Positions 18,848 through 28,540 of a stretch of DNA of 64,000 nt are shown here, piece after piece. Below the pieces are notes generated by a model. It saw only the letters and a program-made list of their open reading frames with translations. It searched no databases and was not told where the DNA came from. The stretch comes from Anaeromicropila herbilytica (lineage in GTDB: Bacteria > Bacillota > Clostridia > Lachnospirales > Lachnospiraceae): assembly GCF_016591975.1 (NCBI RefSeq), contig NZ_AP024169.1, positions 3,139,001 to 3,203,000 of the forward strand. The letters run 5' to 3'. The translations under genes were made by a program, and so were the position numbers. Positions within the stretch are counted from its first letter, which is position 1. Every line of letters starts with the position of its first letter.

Positions 18848-19858
18848 TTATTCAATCTTCATAATATTTTCTTTTATTTTTTCATTGATTCGTTGCTCTT
18901 TGAATGTTGTGCATTGTATAATCGAATTTTTAACTTCCACACTTTTTGCGCTTCCATGAGTCTTCACAACAAGTCCATTTAATCCTAACAGTGGAGCTCC
19001 ACCATATTTGGTTGCATCAAAATCCTTTAATGTTGCTTTTAATGCAGGTTTTGATAAAGCAGCACCAATTTTACTCTTTAGGGTACTCATCAAACCTCTT
19101 TTAATCTCACCGATAAGAGTTGTACTTAAGCCTTCATAGAGTTTTAGAATGACATTTCCAACAAATGCTTCACAAACTATTACATCTGCAAAACCACTTG
19201 GAATATCTCTAGCTTCAATACTTCCTATGAAATTAATATCTTTACAGTTCTTAAGAAGTGGATATGTCTCTTTTACAAGCGTATTTCCCTTTTCTTCTTC
19301 AGCTCCTATATTTACGATTGCTACTCTTGGATTCTTTATACCAATGATATTCTCCATATATATTGAACCCATTTTAGCAAACTGTATCAGGTGTGAAGAT
19401 CTAGCATCAACATTCGCTCCGCAATCAATTAGTAAAGATACACCTTTGGTTGTAGGAATAAGTGGTGCAAGCGGCGGTCTTTCTACTCCTTTGATTCTAC
19501 CAATTATAAATTGTCCACCAACAAGAATAGCACCAGTACTTCCAGCAGATACAAAAGCATCAGCAATACCTTCCTTTACAAGGTTAAGAGCAATAACAAT
19601 GGATGATTCTTTTTTTCTTCTGATTGCCATAACAGGGGCTTCATCATTGGTAATGATATCATCCGCATTAATAACTTCTATTTGTTCCTTATCATAAGTA
19701 TAAGCTGCTAATTCAGTATTAATTGCTTCTTTTTTACCAACAAGAAATACTTTAATGTCTTTTCTTTCATTAATAGCTAAAACTGCGCCTTTTACAATTT
19801 GACCAGGTGCATTATCTCCACCCATTGCATCTACCGCAACATTCACTCGTTCTTGCAT
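18848..19858 (-). CDS. plsX: Phosphate acyltransferase PlsX
   Basis: PlsX makes acyl-phosphate from acyl-ACP, the first step of phospholipid synthesis in most Gram-positives. The 336-residue protein starts with the typical VAVDAMGGDNAP motif and includes DCGANVD and FVGNV(I)LK segments. GGGAGG precedes the ATG. It heads the plsX-acpP unit. The rpmF and fapR genes often found upstream are absent; cheR with its terminator lies there instead. Confidence 0.96.
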   Translation of the reverse strand: MQERVNVAVDAMGGDNAPGQIVKGAVLAINERKDIKVFLVGKKEAINTELAAYTYDKEQIEVINADDIITNDEAPVMAIRRKKESSIVIALNLVKEGIADAFVSAGSTGAILVGGQFIIGRIKGVERPPLAPLIPTTKGVSLLIDCGANVDARSSHLIQFAKMGSIYMENIIGIKNPRVAIVNIGAEEEKGNTLVKETYPLLKNCKDINFIGSIEARDIPSGFADVIVCEAFVGNVILKLYEGLSTTLIGEIKRGLMSTLKSKIGAALSKPALKATLKDFDATKYGGAPLLGLNGLVVKTHGSAKSVEVKNSIIQCTTFKEQRINEKIKENIMKIE

Positions 19859-19944
19859 TATTCTTCCTCCCTGTCAGTATCTACAAATAATATACTAGAT
19901 ATTAATATATAAATCAACTAAAAAATAATAAAAACTTTTAGCAA

Positions 19945-19993
19945 AAAAAGACTGTTCAAAATATTAAAATTAATATTTTGATACAGTCTTTTT
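19945..19993 (-). terminator. Terminator after cheR
   Basis: AAAAAGACTG and CAGTCTTTTT bracket a longer pairing (AAAATATTAA/TTAATATTTT), giving a stem of more than 20 bp with one mismatch region, followed by T residues on the minus strand. Confidence 0.85.
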
Positions 19994-20049
19994 AAATATA
20001 AAAGTATATAAGAATACTTATGATACTACCTTAATCAATCAAAAAAATG

Positions 20050-20829
20050 TTACACTTTCTTATAGAAGAAGGATTTATGAGAAGAATATCCTAACATTTG
20101 AGGTTGAATAATCTGTTCTGTACTTCCTACAAAAAGTATTCCGTCCTTTTTTAAAGAACGATTGAACTTCATATAGATATCATTCTTTGCTTCTTCAGTA
20201 AAGTAGATTAGCACATTCCTACAAATTATTAAATCGCAATTCATAGGATACTCATCTTTTAATAAATTATGTTGTTTAAATTCAACACAAGCTTTAATAC
20301 TATCATTAATCTGATAAGCTCTATCATTGACTTTATTAAAATATTTGTCTATAAATTCTTTTGGTAATGCTTTTAAACTCTTATCATTATACAAACCCAT
20401 TCTTGCTTTATCTAATACTTGTTTATCGATATCAGTTGCGATAACTTTAATTTTATTTAAAGGCATAAATTTGGATAATAACATTACTAATGAATATGGT
20501 TCATCACCAGTAGAACATGCAGCACTCCATATTTTTATATTTTTACCAAACGAATCAAATAAGTATGGCAGTATCTCTTTCTCTAAAAGTGCCCATTGTT
20601 CTGGATTTCTATAGAATTCGGAAACATTGATTGTAAGATAATTAACAAATTCGTCAAACATATTTTTATCTTGTTTTAAAACATTAACATAATCAGGATA
20701 ACTTTTAATACCATGTTTGGCAATTAGAGCATCAATTCTTCTTTTCATTTGGCGTTCTTTATAAGCATTTAAATCAATTCTTGTTAATCTAAATACTTCT
20801 TCTTTGAATGCTTCATAATTATTAAGCAA
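20050..20829 (-). CDS. cheR: Chemotaxis protein methyltransferase CheR
   Basis: CheR methylates glutamates on chemoreceptors using S-adenosylmethionine. The 259-residue protein has the N-terminal helical CheR domain (about 1-70) and a Rossmann methyltransferase domain with WSAACSTGDEPYS (near 100), a VIATDID stretch and CRNVLIYF. The start is TTG at 20829 with GGGAGG six bases upstream; no nearby ATG fits. It stands alone, away from any chemotaxis operon in this window, which is not rare in clostridia. Confidence 0.93.
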   Translation of the reverse strand: MLNNYEAFKEEVFRLTRIDLNAYKERQMKRRIDALIAKHGIKSYPDYVNVLKQDKNMFDEFVNYLTINVSEFYRNPEQWALLEKEILPYLFDSFGKNIKIWSAACSTGDEPYSLVMLLSKFMPLNKIKVIATDIDKQVLDKARMGLYNDKSLKALPKEFIDKYFNKVNDRAYQINDSIKACVEFKQHNLLKDEYPMNCDLIICRNVLIYFTEEAKNDIYMKFNRSLKKDGILFVGSTEQIIQPQMLGYSSHKSFFYKKV

Positions 20830-20895
20830 TGAAATCCTCCCTTTATCTACAATCGGTTTTATCTAAAGTTATTGTTATATGTTTTTGGTATTATA

Positions 20896-22815
20896 TTATT
20901 CTTCTGTTTTTACTTCTTCTTGAGCATCTTCTGGAGTTTCAAGAGCTTTAACACTTAAGCTGATTTTCTTATCTGCTTCGTTAAAGTCTACAACTTTAGC
21001 AGTAACTTCTTGACCAATCTTTAATACATCTGATGGTTTTTCAACATGTTCTCTAGAGATTTGAGAAACGTGTAATAATGCATCAACACCTGGTTCTAAT
21101 TCAACGAATGCTCCAAAGTCAGTCATACGAGCTACAGCACCTGTAACAACTGCTCCTACAGCATAGTTTGTAGCTGCTTTAGTCCATGGATTTTCATTTT
21201 CAAATTTTAAGCTAAGTGCAATCTTTTCACCTTGAATATCTTTGATAAGAACTTTTACAACATCACCAACTTTGAATACTTTCTTAGGATTTTCAACTCT
21301 TCCCCATGACATTTCAGAAATGTGAAGAAGACCGTCAGCTCCACCTAAATCGATGAATGCACCAAAATCAGTAACATTTTTAACAGTACCTTCTACTGTC
21401 ATACCTACTTTGATCTTTTCAAATAATTCTTTTTGTAATACAGCTTTTTTCGCAACTAATAATTGCTTACGATCACCGATTACTCTTCTTCTCTTAGGAT
21501 TGAATTCACTAATAACGAATTGAATTTCTTCTCCTGCGTATTTTTGTAAATTCTTTTCATAAGAATCAGAAACTAAACTTGCTGGAATAAATACTCTTGC
21601 TTCATCAACAATAACACTTAAACCACCATCTAATACAGCTGCAACTTTAGCTGTAAGTACTTCTTTGTTATTGAAAGCTTCTTCAATTCTCTTATTACCT
21701 TTTTCTGCTGCAAGTCTCTTATAAGTTAATAAAACTTGTCCTTCTCCATCATTCACTTTAAGAACTTTTGCTTGCATTGTTTCACCTGATGTAACAACAG
21801 TTCTTAAATCTACGTTTGGTGTGTTAGTATATTCACTTCTAGTAATAATACCATCAGCTTTATAACCGATATTTAAGATAATTTCATCTTCTTTAACGTC
21901 AATTACAGTACCTTCTACTACCTCTCCATTGTGTATTGTTACTAATGATTCCTCTAATAATTGTTCAAAACTCATTTCTGACATTCTAGTATGAACCTCC
22001 TTGATAATATTATTTGGGGTTGAAGCCCCTGCGGTAATACCTACGCTACGAAAAGATTTAAATTGGTTTAAATCTAGGTCACTGAGTGTCTGTATATAGT
22101 AAGTATCTTCACATTCACTTTTACATATTTCAAATAACTTTTGTGTGTTAGAACTCTGTTTTCCGCCGATTACTACCATAGCATCAGAGCGCTTTGCTAA
22201 CTCCCTAGCTTCATTTTGTCTTACTTCAGTAGCATTGCAGATTGTATTTAAAACAAGTATATCATAACCCTTTTCTGAGATAATTTCAACTAAATCTTCA
22301 AATTTCTTGTAATTAAATGTCGTCTGAGATACAATGCAGACTTTTTTTTCTAAATTTAAACATAAATTATGAGCTTCCTCTGCATTTTCAATTACGATTG
22401 CATTACCACCACACCAGCCTTTAATACCTTCAACTTCTGGATGTTTATCGTTACCTACAATTATAATAGTTCGGCCTAAATCACTTTGTTCTTTTACAAC
22501 TTTATGAATTTTGGTTACAAATGGGCAAGTAGCATTCAAAAGTTTGAAGCCTTTTTTATCTATTGTATCATAAACATCTTTAGTAACTCCATGTGATCTT
22601 ATGATTATTGTACCCTCAGTTATATCATTTAATTCTTCCATTGCACGAATCGTAGTAACACCTTTTTTTTCTAAATCTGCTACCACTTCATCATTGTGTA
22701 TGATTGGCCCTAATGTGTACACATCTTTATGAATACTCGCTTCTTCATATACCATATCAACTGCTCTTTTTACACCAAAACAAAAGCCAGCTGTTTTTGC
22801 TAATTCAACCTTCAA
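20896..22815 (-). CDS. ispH: Fusion of IspH (HMBPP reductase) and ribosomal protein S1
   Basis: The N-terminal part (about 1-285) is 4-hydroxy-3-methylbut-2-enyl diphosphate reductase, the last step of the MEP isoprenoid pathway, with three [4Fe-4S] cysteines C12, C97 and C193 and typical AGFCFGV, NATCPFV and NTICNAT motifs. The C-terminal part (about 298-625) holds four S1 RNA-binding repeats, the third and fourth most canonical (VTDFGAFIDLGG; MTDFGAFVELEPG), then an acidic tail. This fusion is known in clostridia. The start is TTG, overlapping the cmk stop (TTGA), with AAGGA eight bases upstream. No separate rpsA is seen here, so this protein probably supplies S1 function. Confidence 0.94.
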   Translation of the reverse strand: MKVELAKTAGFCFGVKRAVDMVYEEASIHKDVYTLGPIIHNDEVVADLEKKGVTTIRAMEELNDITEGTIIIRSHGVTKDVYDTIDKKGFKLLNATCPFVTKIHKVVKEQSDLGRTIIIVGNDKHPEVEGIKGWCGGNAIVIENAEEAHNLCLNLEKKVCIVSQTTFNYKKFEDLVEIISEKGYDILVLNTICNATEVRQNEARELAKRSDAMVVIGGKQSSNTQKLFEICKSECEDTYYIQTLSDLDLNQFKSFRSVGITAGASTPNNIIKEVHTRMSEMSFEQLLEESLVTIHNGEVVEGTVIDVKEDEIILNIGYKADGIITRSEYTNTPNVDLRTVVTSGETMQAKVLKVNDGEGQVLLTYKRLAAEKGNKRIEEAFNNKEVLTAKVAAVLDGGLSVIVDEARVFIPASLVSDSYEKNLQKYAGEEIQFVISEFNPKRRRVIGDRKQLLVAKKAVLQKELFEKIKVGMTVEGTVKNVTDFGAFIDLGGADGLLHISEMSWGRVENPKKVFKVGDVVKVLIKDIQGEKIALSLKFENENPWTKAATNYAVGAVVTGAVARMTDFGAFVELEPGVDALLHVSQISREHVEKPSDVLKIGQEVTAKVVDFNEADKKISLSVKALETPEDAQEEVKTEE

Positions 22816-23483
22816 TTTATCAATCCTTTTCTATACAATTCAATAATTTCATTTACAACTTCATCTATTGTCATATTAGAACTATCAAGTAAAATAGCAT
22901 CATCTGCCTTACGAAGAGGAGCAAATTCGCGATTCATATCTTGCTCATCTCTTTGTATGATATCTTGTTCTATTTCGTTAATATCACTTTCAATACCTTT
23001 ATTTTTAAGTTCTAACCATCTTCTTTTTGCTCTTTCTGTTGAGCTTGCTGTTAAGTATACCTTAAGATTAGCATTTGGAAGTACATAAGTTCCAATATCT
23101 CTTCCATCCATTATTACATTTTTCGTACTAGCAATATTTCTTTGTAAATCCACAAGTTTTAATCTAACATCACGATTTGTTGCAAATTTTGAAGCCATAT
23201 TTCCAACTTCTTCAGTACGAAGATGGGCTGTTACATTTTCATCATTTAAGATTACTTGTTGAACATCACCTTCATATTCAATTGTAATATTTATTTCATG
23301 AATGCATTCTTGGATTTTTTGATTTTCTTCTGGTTTTATCCCATTTCTAAGAAAATAGAATGCGATTGCTCGATACATTGCCCCTGTATCTACATAAATA
23401 AATTCTAATTTTTGTGCTATACTTTTCGCGATTGTACTTTTGCCTGCTCCTGCTGGCCCATCAATAGCAATACTATAATTCAT
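22812..23483 (-). CDS. cmk: Cytidylate kinase
   Basis: The enzyme phosphorylates CMP and dCMP using ATP. The 223-residue protein has P-loop GPAGAGKST (9-17), VDTGAMYRA, the DGRDIGTYVLP motif and a lid rich in Arg. GGGAGG precedes the ATG. The stop overlaps the ispH-rpsA start by four bases, so they are translationally coupled. The order cmk-ispH-rpsA is conserved in clostridia. Confidence 0.96.
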   Translation of the reverse strand: MNYSIAIDGPAGAGKSTIAKSIAQKLEFIYVDTGAMYRAIAFYFLRNGIKPEENQKIQECIHEINITIEYEGDVQQVILNDENVTAHLRTEEVGNMASKFATNRDVRLKLVDLQRNIASTKNVIMDGRDIGTYVLPNANLKVYLTASSTERAKRRWLELKNKGIESDINEIEQDIIQRDEQDMNREFAPLRKADDAILLDSSNMTIDEVVNEIIELYRKGLIN

Positions 23484-23554
23484 ATGTTCCTCCCGTCAAC
23501 GGATATACCGTAAACTTTTTTATTTAATTCTTCAAATAGAATAGCTTTTTAATA

Positions 23555-24784
23555 CTATACTGCATTACCTGCTGCGTAAGCTGTTGACCATGCTATTTGA
23601 AGATTATACCCACCTGTTAGAGCATCCAAATCTAATACTTCACCTATAAAATAAACATTTGATATTAGTTTTGATTCCATAGTCTTAGGATTAATCTGGT
23701 TGACTGATATACCACCCTTTGTTATAACTGCTTCATTATATTCTCTAAGACTGCTTACTCCTAACGTCATTGATTTGATTGCTTGAACTAAGTTTAGCCT
23801 TTCTTCTTTTGTGATTAAGTTAACCTTTTTCTCACTATCAATTCCACTAAGTTTTATAATAACTGGAATTAACTTTTTAGGCAATAAGGAATCTAGAGCA
23901 TTTTTAAATTGTTTATTGATTACCTCTTCAAAGTCCCTAATAATTCTTGCATCTAATTGTTCTATAGTTAACGCTGGTTTCAAGTCTATAGATAGCGTAA
24001 CATCCTTATTCTTCATATAAGGAATAACATAACTACTTGCACTTAATATAACAGGTCCACTCACTCCGAAATGTGTAAAAAGCATCTCCCCAAAATCACT
24101 AAAAACTTCTTTTCCTTTTGAATTTACTGTAATTCTAATATTCTTTAAAGATAATCCTTGTAATTCTTTGATATAATCTTCTTTTATATTAAATGGAACG
24201 AGAGATGGTGTAAGATCAGTGATTTGATGACCTAAATCTTTCGCAAAACGATATCCATCTCCTGTTGAGCCTGTTGTTTTATAAGACAAACCACCTGTTG
24301 CAACGATAACTTTATCAGCATGAATTACTTCTTTTTTATTTTTCAAGTGAATACCAACAACTTGGTGTTCCTTAACTGCTATATGATCCACCTCAGCTCC
24401 ATAATATATATGAACGCCTAGATTTTTTAATTCATTCGTAAGAGCTGCAATTACATCTGATGATTTATCAGATACAGGAAACACTCGATTTCCTCTCTCG
24501 ATTTTCGTTTCTAATCCAATTTCCTTAAAAAAGTCAATTACATCATAATTATTATATGCATAAAAGGCGCTATATAAAAATTTTCGATTCGTTACAACAT
24601 TATCAAATAAGGTATCCATATCAGATGCATTTGTAATGTTGCATCTACCTTTTCCTGTGATAAAAAGTTTTTTACCTAGCTTTTCATTTTTCTCATACAA
24701 ATGGACTTCATTTTGATTTCTTGCTGCATATATTGCAGCTAACATGCCTGCTGCACCTCCGCCGACAACTATTACTTTACTCAT
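23555..24784 (-). CDS. BaiN/HI0933-family NAD(P)/FAD-dependent oxidoreductase
   Basis: This 409-residue flavoprotein has an N-terminal dinucleotide fold (GGGAAGMLAA, near residue 8), the GKGRCNITN motif typical of the HI0933/YhiN/BaiN family, VIATGGLSYKTTGSTGDG in the middle and a C-terminal FIGEVLDLDALTGGYN segment. Family members are mostly uncharacterised; BaiN takes part in bile acid dehydroxylation in gut clostridia. It is not evidence for bile acid metabolism here because the gene is widespread and sits upstream of cmk-ispH. It overlaps the RpiR regulator by eight bases, suggesting cotranscription. Confidence 0.85.
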   Translation of the reverse strand: MSKVIVVGGGAAGMLAAIYAARNQNEVHLYEKNEKLGKKLFITGKGRCNITNASDMDTLFDNVVTNRKFLYSAFYAYNNYDVIDFFKEIGLETKIERGNRVFPVSDKSSDVIAALTNELKNLGVHIYYGAEVDHIAVKEHQVVGIHLKNKKEVIHADKVIVATGGLSYKTTGSTGDGYRFAKDLGHQITDLTPSLVPFNIKEDYIKELQGLSLKNIRITVNSKGKEVFSDFGEMLFTHFGVSGPVILSASSYVIPYMKNKDVTLSIDLKPALTIEQLDARIIRDFEEVINKQFKNALDSLLPKKLIPVIIKLSGIDSEKKVNLITKEERLNLVQAIKSMTLGVSSLREYNEAVITKGGISVNQINPKTMESKLISNVYFIGEVLDLDALTGGYNLQIAWSTAYAAGNAV

Positions 24785-25688
24785 TCTTTTGCTCCTGTTC
24801 TACTTCATTTTCCCTATTGACCTCTTCATCATTTCGGTATACTTTATATTCTTTCCAGATTTCCTCTAATGATTGAAAAGTTCGAATTACTTCACCTTGC
24901 TTTTTCATACAAACAGAAACGATCAAAGCATTAATTACGCTCATTGGGGCAACTAATGAATCTACTATGCTTGCCATATCACTTCTTGCAATCAAATTGC
25001 ATGAAGTAAAAGCAGTCAAAGGAGAGGCATAACTATCTGTTATTGTTATTATGTTTACATTTCTCTTCGATGCAAATTCTAGTGCACTTATGGTGCTTCT
25101 TGAATATCTTGGAAAACTAATTCCTATAATTACATCATTATGTTTCATACGATAAAGTTGTTCAAATAATTCACTTGAACTGCTTGTCTGAATTAATTTT
25201 ACTTGATCAAATATTATATTAAAATAATAATTTAAAAACATAGCAAGTGGTGCACTACTTCTAACACCAAGGATATAGATTGTTTTTGCTTTCAATATTG
25301 TATCAACTGCAGTTTTAAAAGCAGTTTCATCAATTTCCTCCAACGTCATTCGTATTTTATCAGCATCTGAATGAAGTACCGTTTTTAGAATGTCCTCTTG
25401 ATGTATTCGATCAAAAGTCACTTCCATACGTTGTACAGAATTTAATTTATTTTTCACTAACTCTTCTAATGCTTTTTGCATGCTTGGATAACCATCATAT
25501 CCTAATATTGTAGCGAAACGAACAACTGTAGATTCACTTACTCCAACAACATTTCCCAACCTTGCTGCGGTTAAAAATACTGCTTTCTCATAATTATTCA
25601 GAATATAATTAGCTAATAACTTTTGACCCTTGCTTAGATCACTATGTTTATTTTTAATATTTATTAACAAATCATTTTGCCTATTCAT
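24777..25688 (-). CDS. MurR/RpiR-family transcriptional regulator
   Basis: The 303-residue protein has an N-terminal RpiR helix-turn-helix (about 1-75, with VGVSESTVVRFA) and a sugar-isomerase (SIS) domain (about 125-260, with ILGVRSSAPLA and GISFPRYS). Such regulators sense phosphosugars. It ends in a charged tail overlapping the next gene. No sugar operon is adjacent; the effector and targets are unknown. A GAGGTG precedes the ATG. It may be autoregulated, but I see no clear operator. Confidence 0.88.
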   Translation of the reverse strand: MNRQNDLLINIKNKHSDLSKGQKLLANYILNNYEKAVFLTAARLGNVVGVSESTVVRFATILGYDGYPSMQKALEELVKNKLNSVQRMEVTFDRIHQEDILKTVLHSDADKIRMTLEEIDETAFKTAVDTILKAKTIYILGVRSSAPLAMFLNYYFNIIFDQVKLIQTSSSSELFEQLYRMKHNDVIIGISFPRYSRSTISALEFASKRNVNIITITDSYASPLTAFTSCNLIARSDMASIVDSLVAPMSVINALIVSVCMKKQGEVIRTFQSLEEIWKEYKVYRNDEEVNRENEVEQEQKNE

Positions 25689-25748
25689 TTAGACACCTCA
25701 GTTTTTATTCTGTCTATCTAATCTATAGAAGTAAATACCTATGATTGG

Positions 25749-25833
25749 ATAAAAGACAATGACATTATTAGAAGCTTAACTAGTTAGACTATGTAACCTA
25801 TGTTAAACTCAAAATAATATAATTGTCTTTTAT
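25749..25833 (-). terminator. Long hairpin between the GerMN gene and the RpiR gene
   Basis: ATAAAAGACAAT (25749-25760) and ATTGTCTTTTAT (25822-25833) pair perfectly around a 61-base loop that has further local pairing. It is probably the end of the GerMN transcript. Confidence 0.5.
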
Positions 25834-25879
25834 GATTATATCTTATTTTATTAATTTTGCATATAAAAAATTAATAGAA

Positions 25880-26485
25880 TTAATCGTTTAGATACACTTC
25901 ATTTAAATCTAAAATAATGTGGCCACTCTCATAAGCTTTTCCATCTACTCTATAGATTACTTTATTATGGCCATCTAGATTGTCTACTAAGGATTGCGCA
26001 ATGCAATCTAATATTGTTGCTTCCACACCACTTCCTACATTAGCTAAAGGTGCCTTGTCCGATTTAAAATCAACATATATTGTATCACCTTTAGTGGTAA
26101 CAGAGTTAATTCCTATTGTAACGCCATTTTGTTCAAAGTTTTTTACAACTTCATTTACAATAAATTCAGCTGTAATCTTACTATCTTGTGGAACCATGTC
26201 AACGTAATCTTCTTTTTCTAAAGTATCATTATTCATAACATAGATTGGAAGCTCTTTTGTATCTTCCTTTGCTGGTGTATTTGTTTCTTCCTTCGACGTG
26301 GCAGTAGAATTGCTAGAATCTGTACCACTATTAGCATCATCACCTTTGCTAGGCTTTACCGTCTCTGTCACTGTAATATCCTTATTCGTTTTTTCTTTCT
26401 TGCTACCACATCCAACAAGCATTGTAACACTTGCTGTAAATACTATAATTAAAATTAAATATTTTTTCAATATACGTGCTTTCAT
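25880..26485 (-). CDS. GerMN-domain lipoprotein
   Basis: The 201-residue protein has a lipoprotein signal (basic start, hydrophobic 8-22, lipobox LVGC with Cys26), a Ser/Thr/Lys-rich linker (about 30-75) and a C-terminal domain resembling GerMN/spore germination GerM (VTTKGDTIYVDFKS, a helix, then VIYRVDGKAYESG). Such proteins are anchored outside the membrane in spore-formers and wall-associated complexes. It stands alone between cinA and the RpiR gene. The lipoprotein call is firm; the GerMN call is by pattern. Confidence 0.65.
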   Translation of the reverse strand: MKARILKKYLILIIVFTASVTMLVGCGSKKEKTNKDITVTETVKPSKGDDANSGTDSSNSTATSKEETNTPAKEDTKELPIYVMNNDTLEKEDYVDMVPQDSKITAEFIVNEVVKNFEQNGVTIGINSVTTKGDTIYVDFKSDKAPLANVGSGVEATILDCIAQSLVDNLDGHNKVIYRVDGKAYESGHIILDLNEVYLND

Positions 26486-26634
26486 AAATTATTCTCCTTT
26501 AACGATATTTATGTAATAGGTGTTATGTTTGTCTTTTTCATTACTATATGAAATAACTGTGTCAATAATATGGTAAAATTTAATCCGATTTCATATTCTA
26601 TCTTTTTTGATGGTATTACAATGTAATGTCCCCT

Positions 26635-26665
26635 AGAATATTTCTAGGGGACATTTCTAGTTTAT
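26635..26665 (-). terminator. Terminator after cinA
   Basis: AATGTCCCCTAGAA (26635-26648) and TTCTAGGGGACATT (26652-26665) form a perfect 14-bp stem with a 3-base loop, just after the cinA stop. Confidence 0.85.
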
Positions 26666-26678
26666 TACATTATCCATC

Positions 26679-27929
26679 TTAATTCTCATAATTTTCTATA
26701 ATGCAACGTCGTAATAAATCTAATGCACTTACAACAGAATATTCTCGAACCTTTTCACGATTACCTTTAAAAATATATTTATGAACAACCACATTCTTAT
26801 TAACATAACATCCTATATATACAAGTCCTACAGGCTTCTCCTCGGTTCCTCCCTCAGGACCCGCTATACCTGTAATTGCTATAGCTGTATCTGATTCTGT
26901 ATTCAATGCTACTCCTGTTGCCATTTCCCTTGCTGTTTCTTCACTAACAGCACCAAATTGTCTCAAGGTACTTTTCTTGACATCTAGATATTTTCTCTTC
27001 GCTTTATTAGAATATGTGACAAATCCTTCATTAAAGACAGAGGAAGCGCCAGATACATTAACGATCCTTCCAGCAACCAATCCTCCTGTACAAGATTCTG
27101 CAGTGGTTACCATCAAATTATGTTTGATTAATAATTTAACGATCACCTCTTCTAACGTTTCTTTTTCATGTGTAGTATAAATATTATCCTTGAAACGATT
27201 CTTTATTTCTTTAATTATAGGTTTTATTAACTCTTTTGCCTCTTCTTGTGTAGAAGCCTTCGCAGTCACTCTTAAGTGAACTTCTCCAGTCTTCGCATAA
27301 GGCGCTATGGTAGGATTTGTTTGGTTCTCAATCAGATCCGAAATCATGTTCTCAGCTAAGCTTTCCCCAATTCCACAGATTTTAATCATCTTTGAGTAAA
27401 TAATGTCTGGAGTTAAATTATTTAAATAAGGAAAGATATCATTCTGAAACATTGGTACCATTTCATTTGGAGGCCCTGGAAGAAGAATTATTCTTTTTCC
27501 TTCTTCTGTTTCTATAATAAGTCCTGGTGCAGTTCCATTATGATTATCTACAACGATTGCTCCATCAATAACTTCTGCTTGTTTCCATATGCTTTCAGTA
27601 GTTTCACGGTTTATCTGTTTAAAATAGGAAGAAATTCTTTCTTTAGTATGTTCATCACAAATCAATCTTTTACCTATGGTAGATGCAGTTACCTCTTTGG
27701 TCAAGTCATCAACTGTTGGCCCTAAGCCTCCTGTAAGTATAACAAGATCCGACCTTAAAAGTGCTGTCTTAATTGCATCTCTTAATCGTTCTTCATTATC
27801 TCCTACAACACTTTGATAATATAAAGACAAGCCCAAATTCGCACATTGTATCGATAAATATTGTGCATTCGTATTAACTATATTACCTAACAAAATCTCC
27901 GTTCCAACACTTATTAGTTCAACTACCAT
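26679..27929 (-). CDS. cinA: CinA family protein (NMN deamidase / competence-damage protein)
   Basis: The 416-residue protein has an N-terminal MoeA-like COG1058 domain (about 1-170, with LTGGLGPTVDD and LLPGPPNEM) and a C-terminal PncC-type nicotinamide mononucleotide deamidase domain (about 255-410, with TTAESCTGGLVAGR and ITGIAGPEGG). It recycles pyridine nucleotide by-products; in some bacteria it is also competence-linked. It follows pgsA, a neighbourhood known from Bacillus and clostridia (pgsA-cinA-recA), but here recA is elsewhere in the window, about 16 kb away. Confidence 0.93.
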   Translation of the reverse strand: MVVELISVGTEILLGNIVNTNAQYLSIQCANLGLSLYYQSVVGDNEERLRDAIKTALLRSDLVILTGGLGPTVDDLTKEVTASTIGKRLICDEHTKERISSYFKQINRETTESIWKQAEVIDGAIVVDNHNGTAPGLIIETEEGKRIILLPGPPNEMVPMFQNDIFPYLNNLTPDIIYSKMIKICGIGESLAENMISDLIENQTNPTIAPYAKTGEVHLRVTAKASTQEEAKELIKPIIKEIKNRFKDNIYTTHEKETLEEVIVKLLIKHNLMVTTAESCTGGLVAGRIVNVSGASSVFNEGFVTYSNKAKRKYLDVKKSTLRQFGAVSEETAREMATGVALNTESDTAIAITGIAGPEGGTEEKPVGLVYIGCYVNKNVVVHKYIFKGNREKVREYSVVSALDLLRRCIIENYEN

Positions 27930-27997
27930 AACAAACTCATTCCTTTCTGTTCGTTAATGGCCTATTCAAATAAATTGAATAGGCCAAAATTAAGCAA

Positions 27998-28540
27998 TTA
28001 TTTACTACCATCACTAAGAACTTTTCTATTTTTGTATAAATAATCAATTAATGAAACTACCGTTAAAACAAGTGATATATAAATAAATACTTGTTCTAAG
28101 GTATTAAATACGACACCATCGAAGTTCACAATTAATAAAACTGACATAATCATCTGTGCTGTTGTCTTAAATTTTCCCCAATAACTTGCAGCAATAACCA
28201 CACCATTATCAGAGGCTACCAAACGAAATCCACTAATAATAAATTCTCTACTAATAATTACGATAATTATCCATGCTGGAACTAAGTCTAATTGCACGAA
28301 ACAGATTAAAGCAGAACATACCAATAACTTATCCGCAAGTGGATCCATAAATTTTCCAAAATTTGAAACCAAATTATATTTTCTTGCTATATACCCATCT
28401 GCAAAGTCTGTTAAACTAGCAACAACAAATACTGCAGCAGAGATATAATCCCCATTTGGAATAGAATCATCTAATAAAAAAAATAAAAAAACTGGTATCA
28501 AACATATTCGAAAAATGGTTATTTTATTTGGTAAATTCAT
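27998..28540 (-). CDS. pgsA: CDP-diacylglycerol-glycerol-3-phosphate 3-phosphatidyltransferase
   Basis: This membrane enzyme makes phosphatidylglycerol phosphate. The 180-residue protein has several membrane helices and the CDP-alcohol phosphatidyltransferase signature D-x2-DG-x2-AR-x8-G-x3-D-x3-D (TDFADGYIAR ... GKFMDPLADK, residues about 44-70). A TTG two codons upstream is possible, but the ATG at 28540 has AGGAGAGG six bases before it. It overlaps the end of rimO by 17 bases, so the two are coupled. Confidence 0.94.
   Translation of the reverse strand: MNLPNKITIFRICLIPVFLFFLLDDSIPNGDYISAAVFVVASLTDFADGYIARKYNLVSNFGKFMDPLADKLLVCSALICFVQLDLVPAWIIIVIISREFIISGFRLVASDNGVVIAASYWGKFKTTAQMIMSVLLIVNFDGVVFNTLEQVFIYISLVLTVVSLIDYLYKNRKVLSDGSK

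Noticed and set aside
23555..24784. Bile acid metabolism suggested by the BaiN-like protein
   Set aside because: The family is widespread and no other bai genes are present; the neighbours are cmk and ispH.
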